64,000 nt of DNA from Pleurotus ostreatus/Saccharomyces cerevisiae fusant (lineage: Eukaryota > Opisthokonta), in assembly GCA_024196135.1 (NCBI GenBank), contig JAMQCK010000001.1, positions 434,001 through 498,000 of the forward strand, read 5' to 3'. This document shows, one piece after another, positions 59,012 to 64,000 of the stretch. How positions within the stretch are numbered: the first letter of the stretch is position 1; the number at the start of each line of letters is the position of its first letter. The translations under genes were made by a program, and so were the position numbers. The notes below the pieces were generated by a model, which saw nothing but the letters and a program-made list of their open reading frames with translations, was not told the origin of the DNA and made no database searches.

Positions 59012-59885
59012 ATGCCACCAACTCGGTCCGGCCGCCAGTCTACTCGCCTTTCTCGGGTAGCTCCTGAGGTGATAGATATCAGCGACGAGGACGATGTGCG
59101 ACAGCCTAGGCCAGTCCGCCGCCGCCAGTCTCGAAGCCGAAAGCCTATCTTCATCGACCTCACCGAGCTCTCCGACGACGACGACGGCGACGTCCGCAGA
59201 GTATCCCGACATACGCTTCTCCACGGAAAGAAGTATGACGACGACGATATCGATGACGGAGTACCGTTTCCCGAAATCGCTTTCCAACTGCCGCCACCGC
59301 CTACCTACGAACAAGTCCTTGCCGAGGTAGAACCCGGGATGCGTGAGCACGTCTTTCGGCAGGTAAATATTCAGGCTTATGCGACTTGCAGGTGCTTTGG
59401 GAGCCCCTGACTGGGCTGTCGACATGGCTGCCGACCTCATGTTCAGTGTCGAGTATGAGCTCGACTATCAGACTCTCTTGCAACTGGACGAAGTCGTCGA
59501 GACGAGTCACACGAATATAACGCATTTCATGGGTGTAAGCCAATTTCTGTCGATACGTCTAGTCTACTGAGAGCTCGCCAGACGGTCAATAGGGCGCGAG
59601 GCAACGGAGAGAAAACACGATATGAGTTATGTACCTTCAAGAACGGCATGTACCCATGCAGAGAACCGGTGCGTCACTCCATTCGATTTGTTTCGCATGA
59701 CTCTGACAAGGCGTCGCCTCCAGTACAACCTACGATCTATATTCACGGTCCGCGATCTGGACTTTTTGACGATGCGGGATCTTCGATGGTACATCTCAGG
59801 GTATTTAGGGTCCGACTACGCCGTACCGGAGACGCGTGGGGAGCGCGTGAACCTCCTCAAGGGCATTATCGGCATAGTCGTGTAG
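59012..59885 (+). CDS. small-family gene 3: SIM-type protein, best intact copy
   Basis: Four exons (59012-59342, 59392-59534, 59582-59668, 59724-59885) give 240 residues; introns 47-55 nt. The start MPPTRSGRQSTRLSR is basic. Two motifs follow at about residues 19-28 and 45-57: PEVIDISDEDDV and KPIFIDLTELSDDDD. Both have a hydrophobic core flanked by acidic residues, the pattern of SUMO-interaction motifs. Then come PPPPTYEQVLAEVEPGMR, a helical block (GAPDWAVDMAADLMFSVEYE), and the 29-codon exon 3 with RYELCTFKNGMYP. The last exon encodes VRDLDFLTMRDLRWYISGYL and ends ERVNLLKGIIGIVV, placed like the SAP-like end of genes 1 and 2. No known domain is recognised. The protein is probably nuclear, inferred from the basic and acidic motifs. 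Confidence 0.82.
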
Positions 59886-60021
59886 GATACCCAATTGTTC
59901 TAACTTCTATCGAAGCAAGGTTCCGAGTGATCCGTGACTACGTACAGATGTATATAGGCACGTAACCAGTAGGTCCCTTTTGACGCTAACCATCGTGCTC
60001 AGGAAGGCCATATCCGTCGCC

Positions 60022-60705
60022 ATGCCTCATCCATCCGCTGAGTTGGCCTCCGTAAATTTTCAGAAGTTGAAGACCGACTATCAACGTCCACCGTCCCCAC
60101 CAGGAGAGTCCCAAAAGCCAGGCCCCACCTCTGCGTCAAGTGTACAGGGTGCGCATGAGTCCGCGGCCGTCCAATAACTATGCTGACTGCGTCTTAGATG
60201 AGCCACCTGAGTGGTTTGCTGAAGTGACGAGCGCGATTACCGACTCGATGGTAAACCTATACGACGACACGTCCTCCCAGCTCGACGAAACCACTTTGTG
60301 CGTCATGCACGCGCTCACCATGGTGGCGAAGGTGGGCCTTCTGCGCCCAAGGATCGCCGTGCAAGTATGCTGACTCCGACGATAGCTGTCCAACGTCCTC
60401 GCACGGCGTGTCGGCCTCACTTCTGGCTACGACATTGTCCCCTTCGTCGACGGATCCTGGCCGCCGAACGAGGTAACAATCTCTTCACTTCATCTTCGAC
60501 GTTCCGCTCAACACAGCGCCAGCTTCCGCCTCTCGTGTCCGACGACGCGATAGATACCCTCGGAGAACGCGAGCGTCGCCTGTATCTCGAAGGATATGGT
60601 GTCCGCGACTGGGACGAGGAGACTTGGCGACCCCTTCTCTTCGAAGCGATTGGAGCGCCTATCGATCTTCCCTTGCCTGACGAGTCGGGCCCCATAGAGG
60701 TATGA
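60022..60705 (+). CDS. small-family gene 4: unknown protein with C-terminal SAP-like module
   Basis: Four exons (60022-60148, 60198-60331, 60386-60472, 60517-60705) give 178 residues; introns 44-54 nt. After a Pro/Ser-rich N-terminus come EPPEWFAEVTSAITDSMVNL and VMHALTMVAK, similar in layout to the helical cores of its neighbours. Exon 3 ends in DIVPFVDGSWPPNE, matching VPFTDGQIP (gene 1) and VAFVDGSLP (gene 2). The last exon has LGERERRLYLEGYGVRDW and LLFEAIGAPIDL, the same Y-L-x-x-Y/W-G pattern as the other members. It lacks the acidic motifs of gene 3. Its phases (1, 0, 0) agree with the family. It sits between two SIM-type copies, so the two subgroups are interleaved. Confidence 0.72.
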
Positions 60706-61340
60706 GCCTTGAGGAGAACAATGGCGCTCTTAGGACATCGGCAGCGGAAAATTGCACATTTATCCATCGTAATTTTGTTGGCCGCCGACGAAACCTGCAT
60801 ATCCACTTGATTTCGTGATTCTGGATACGCTGAAAGCAAACCTCGTGCCAGGTCGGCACCGAAGAACTTGAGAGGAACAATGTCTGATTGCTCATGTTTG
60901 TTCGCGTATCAGTGCATTGTTCGCTACGATTGGGTCGTGATAAGGCAGAAGAGAAGTCCGATTGCGCATCATTCAAAAGTCAGCGACATTGGGAAGCGGC
61001 TGTGGGCTCGACCGAAGTTCGACAGACAATGGCGCAGAGGATAGTGCAGTAGGCGATCCGGCTCGTCCGGACCTGCGAAGTGTCTCGCACTAGAAGCGCA
61101 GGGAGCTCCTACCCCGACTTGGGGGAAAGCAGGCTAGCGCGGGGAAGCGGCGATACGCATGGAATTCGAGGACCTGCTATTGTGACTCACAATGGGCTTT
61201 ACGGAGGTGTCTGGGGACAATGCGATACAGGTATCTCGTCAAATTATCAAGCCCATACAAGGCGCCTTCTGCGATACTGTATCTCCATCGCGGCAGCTTT
61301 CAAGGATGAGTGACGGACTTCGACCGGGTTCACGTTCGGG
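60706..61340. other. intergenic, no gene seen
   Basis: About 0.6 kb before the promoter block of gene 5. It contains no supported gene. Confidence 0.5.
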
Positions 61341-61430
61341 ACGAAGTCCAATTTCCCATTCGCCATTTGTGGCGCGACCGCCATCACGTGGATTCCGGAA
61401 ATCCATCACGTCGCTTGGCCCGACGCGTCC
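61341..61430 (+). promoter_or_regulatory. conserved promoter block of small-family gene 5
   Basis: Order: GAAGTCCAATTTCCC, TTTGTGGCG, CCATCACGTGGA, CCCGACGCGTCC. CACGTG is at 61385-61390 and ACGCGT at 61423-61428, 61 bases before the ATG. CACGTG is an E-box; ACGCGT is the core of the MBF (MluI cell-cycle box) site in yeasts. Confidence 0.65.
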
Positions 61431-61488
61431 TTTCAGCGCCCGTCATCTAGTGTGCGTCCGCCCTGCGCTATCGAGCAGTACCACTGCT

Positions 61489-62339
61489 ATGCCACCCTCT
61501 CGTCCTGATCGCCAACGCGTACGCCGCCATCTGGCCGCTATGGACCCTGAGGTGATAGAAATTAGCGACGAGGAAGATGTGGCGCCGCGGAAGCCTGCTC
61601 GCAGCCGTACACGGAAGCCCATCTTCATCGACCTCAGCGAACTCTCGGACGATGACGAAAGCGAGAATTCCCGGTGCTCGCTAGCGTGCGGAAATCAAGA
61701 TAACGATATTGATGTCGATGATGGTGCACCATTTCCTGAAGCCAGTCTACCGCTGCCGCCACCGTGCACTTACGAACAAGTCTTCGCCGGGGTAGAGCCC
61801 GAGATGCGTAAGCTCGCTGCTCAGCACGTCTTATACATGGGCTTATGTGACTTTTAGGTGCTTTGGGAGCGCCGGACTGGGCTGTTGAGATGGCTGCCGA
61901 ACTCATGTTCAGTGTCGAGTATGACCTCAAATACAAGACTGTTCTGCATCTTGACAAGGTTGTCGAGAAAAGCGCGAATGTTACACATTTTATGAGTGTA
62001 AGCCGACATATTTTGACGTGCTTATCATCAACCTACGCCCCCAGACGATGAACAGGGGGCGCGGGGACGGGGAGAAGACGCATTATGAGCTGTGTACGTT
62101 CAAGAGCGGCAAGTACCCATGCAGCGAACCGGTGCGTCACTCCATACGCCTTTTACAGCGTATTTGTGACAAGGTTACACACATAGTACAACCTGCGATC
62201 CATCTTTACGGTCCGCGATCTCAACTTCTTGACGATGCGGGATCTCCGATGGTATATTACGGGGTATGGCCACGCCATACCGGAGACGCGCAGGGAGCGC
62301 GTGAAGCTTCTCAAGATTATTATTGGTATAACTGTGTAG
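61489..62339 (+). CDS. small-family gene 5: SIM-type protein
   Basis: Four exons (61489-61807, 61858-61997, 62045-62131, 62187-62339) give 232 residues, with introns at the same places and phases as gene 3. Two SUMO-interaction-like motifs are present: PEVIEISDEEDV and KPIFIDLSELSDDDE. The linker has PPPCTYEQVFAGVEPEMR; the helical block has GAPDWAVEMAAELMFSVEYD. The 29-codon exon 3 has HYELCTFKSGKYP. The last exon encodes VRDLNFLTMRDLRWYITGYG and ends LLKIIIGITV. It is a recent tandem duplicate of genes 3 and 6 and shares the promoter block with gene 6. Confidence 0.82.
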
Positions 62340-62536
62340 GGCTAGCCGTTTGTTGATTTATCATGCTCCAGAGGAACCAGAGGTTCGAGTTACCTGTAGT
62401 GTCCAGCGGGATCTTCGCGAGCACCTTTCGACGTTCGATCCCTCTACCTGCACAGAACATATCAACAAAAACCAAGTCGCGCCGGAGGACTTAAGAGCGA
62501 CGACGGTAGTAGCCAGATACGATGTGATAGACCGTG

Positions 62537-62629
62537 ACGAAGTCCAACTTCAAGGTCAATGTCCTTTGTGGCGTTGACGCCGTCACGTGGAAATTCCAAC
62601 ATTGCCGCTTGGTCCAGACGCGTCTTCCC
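62537..62629 (+). promoter_or_regulatory. conserved promoter block of small-family gene 6
   Basis: Same order of elements as before gene 5: GAAGTCCAACTTCAAGG, TTTGTGGCG, CGTCACGTGGAA, CAGACGCGTCTTCCC. CACGTG is at 62584-62589 and ACGCGT at 62618-62623, 59 bases before the ATG. Confidence 0.65.
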
Positions 62630-62681
62630 AGGCTGCCTTCAACAGTGCGGTCATCATGCACTATTGAGCAGTCCCATCGCT

Positions 62682-63551
62682 ATGCCTCCAGCTCGATCGG
62701 GTCGTCAATCCGTTGCTCGTCGCTCTCAAGTGCCTCTCGAGGTAATTGATATCAGTGACGAGGACGATATGAGGCCGCCGAAGCCTGCCTCGCAGCCAAA
62801 CTCGAAAGCCTATCTTCGTCGACCTCAGCGGACTTGACGACGACGGGGACGGCGGAAACAAAGATGACAAAAGCAAGAGCAGCGGACCGAGACGAGTACG
62901 AGTTAGCAGGAAGCAGAAGGACCGCGAAATCGACGATGGAGCGCCCTTTCCCGGGGTTGACTTACAACTGCCGCCACCGCCCACTTACGAGCAAGTTCTT
63001 GCGGAAGTGGAGCCCGGAATGCGTGAGTATATCTCCTGCAGATGCTAGAAATCGGCTAACGCCCCCTGCAGGTGCCGCGGGCGCGCCCGATTGGGCTGTT
63101 CACATGGCTGCCCGACTCATGTTCAGCGCAGAGTACAAACTCGACTACGAGACTCTCTTGCAGCTGGACAAGGTTGTCAAGACCACCACAAGCGTGACAC
63201 ATTTTATGAGTGTACGCCACACATTTCGCTGTCATACTGAGAGTTCATGCTTGTCAGACGGCGAATAGGGCTCGCGGCGATGGAAAGAAAACGCATTATG
63301 AATTGTGCACGTTCAAGAACGGCAAATACCCGTGCAACAAACCGGTACGTCACTTTATACGCTACTGGGGCGCGTTTCTGATGATGTACTGCGCTCAGTA
63401 CAACCTACGATCCATCTTCACGGCGCGCGATCTCGATTTCTTGACCATGCGGGATCTCCGTTGGTATATCATGGGGTATGGCCACACCGTACCAGAGACA
63501 CGCAGAGAGCGTGTGAAACTTCTCAAGGCCATTGTTGGCATAATTGTATAG
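62682..63551 (+). pseudogene. small-family gene 6: SIM-type copy with a one-base frameshift in exon 1
   Basis: Four exons by homology with genes 3 and 5: 62682-63022, 63072-63211, 63258-63344, 63399-63551. The start MPPARSGRQSVARR and the first motif LEVIDISDEDDM are intact. Near 62788-62789 (GCCTCG where the sister copies have GCTCG) one extra C shifts the frame, and the open frame stops soon after. Past this point the family sequence continues in the next frame, with IFVDLSGLDDD, PPPPTYEQVLAEVEPGMR, GAPDWAVHMAARLMFSAEYK, HYELCTFKNGKYP and a last exon ending LLKAIVGIIV. All splice sites remain good, so the damage is recent, is a sequencing error, or is bypassed by a small splice shift. Confidence 0.72.
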
Positions 63552-63683
63552 GGTCGGTCGTGTTTCTACTGGATATGTTCCTACAGAGGCCGGCGAGGTG
63601 TCAATGTTGAGCGAGCGTCCCAATGAATAGTGTCTTTCTCATCGTCGTCGGTACGATAACAATCGTTCAAGCCATGAAAAGGG

Positions 63684-63700
63684 ATATATATATATATATT
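63684..63700. repeat. (AT)n microsatellite
   Basis: About eight AT dinucleotides in a row, between gene 6 and the promoter block of the last gene. Confidence 0.9.
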
Positions 63701-63763
63701 GATCAGGTGAGAAATACTACTTTGAAGGCCAGAAACGGATGTGAGACTGCGGTAGAGCATAGA

Positions 63764-63840
63764 ACAAAGTTCAACTTCCCATTTGTGGCGTGAGCGCCAT
63801 CACGTGGAAATCCGTCACGTCCGGCCCGACGCGTCTTCCC
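63764..63840 (+). promoter_or_regulatory. conserved promoter block before the window end
   Basis: Contains AAGTTCAACTTCCCATTTGT, GCCATCACGTGGAA and CCCGACGCGTCTTCCC in family order. CACGTG is at 63801-63806 and ACGCGT at 63829-63834. It predicts a further family gene running out of the window. Confidence 0.65.
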
Positions 63841-63908
63841 AGCTCCTTCCTACCGCGCCATCGCCCTCCCCTCTGGTTGACTAAAGCCTGACGACTGTAC
63901 GGCAACGC

Positions 63909-64000
63909 GATGCTAAACAATCCAAGCAACCAATCGACTAGCCGGACACTTCAATACGCGGTCGCGCAGTCCCCTGCGCCGCTTGCTCAGTCGCCAACAC
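63909..64000 (+). CDS. possible small-family gene 7, 5' end only
   Basis: An ATG at 63909, 75 bases after the ACGCGT of the promoter block, opens a frame that is still open at the window edge. The visible 30 codons (MLNNPSNQSTSRTLQYAVAQ, then Ser/Pro/Ala) are polar and Pro-rich, like the N-termini of family genes 1, 2 and 4. No conserved core is reached, so assignment rests on the promoter block and position. Confidence 0.4.

Noticed and set aside
58634..59440. 268-codon minus-strand ORF over gene 3
   Set aside because: It is the antisense of the well-supported SIM-type exons and has no family features.

Overview
The window is nuclear DNA of a filamentous basidiomycete, probably an Agaricomycete. 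Genes are split by many introns of about 45-60 nt with GT-AG ends, and coding DNA is GC-rich. The content is typical of a mushroom-forming fungus: beta-1,3-glucan synthase, a gp91phox-type NADPH oxidase, thaumatin-like proteins, a GH16 glucanase, C4-methylsterol oxidase and mitochondrial MnSOD. Exon models below were built by hand. Apart from the edge-truncated first gene and one copy with a frameshift, every model closes in one frame.

Layout. 1-2850: fragment of an unknown gene, then an ArsB/DASS-like anion transporter. 3086-5220 (-): NADPH oxidase. 5905-9186 (-): two thaumatin-like genes in tandem with very different intron numbers. 9758-11721: unknown membrane protein. 12631-18598: FKS1-type glucan synthase in 13 exons. 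19171-19746: unknown protein. 20320-22568 (-): CaM-kinase-like kinase with a predicted myristoylation site. 23310-23382 (-): tRNA-Phe. 24322-25701: ERG25. 27553-29375: secreted RlpA/expansin-like domain fused to a GH16 glucanase. 30705-32499 and 33379-35075: DAP1-like protein and MsrA, convergent, with inflated low-complexity introns and tandemly copied gene ends. 35.1-38.9 kb: GC-rich minisatellite DNA without convincing genes. 38947-45295 (-): a tandem duplicate pair of repeat-rich unknown proteins. 46224-48901 (-): F-box-like protein. 48.9-55.0 kb: gene-poor. 55033-55965: SOD2.

The most unusual part is 56383-64000. It holds six, probably seven, small multi-exon genes that I do not recognise. 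Three are close copies (59012, 61489, 62682). Each begins with a basic stretch and two motifs that look like SUMO-interaction motifs (VIDISDEDD and IFIDLTELSDDD types). One of the three has a one-base frameshift. The other three (56383-57227 on the minus strand, 57567, 60022) are much more diverged. They share with the first group an F-x-x/D-G-x-x-P signature just before a phase-0 last intron and a C-terminal helical module that looks SAP-like. Two of the close copies, and a seventh start near the right edge, carry the same upstream block with CACGTG followed 28-38 bp later by ACGCGT. A reversed copy of this block sits alone near 54.2 kb. I read this as a fast-evolving, lineage-specific gene family, possibly acting in SUMO or chromatin biology. 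That function is inferred only from short motifs.

Supported genes fall into cell wall and secretion (FKS1, GH16 fusion, thaumatin-like), redox (NOX, SOD2, MsrA), sterol and heme-linked (ERG25, DAP1-like) and signalling (CaMK). They are ordinary neighbours in a fungal genome, and nothing shows they form one biosynthetic cluster.
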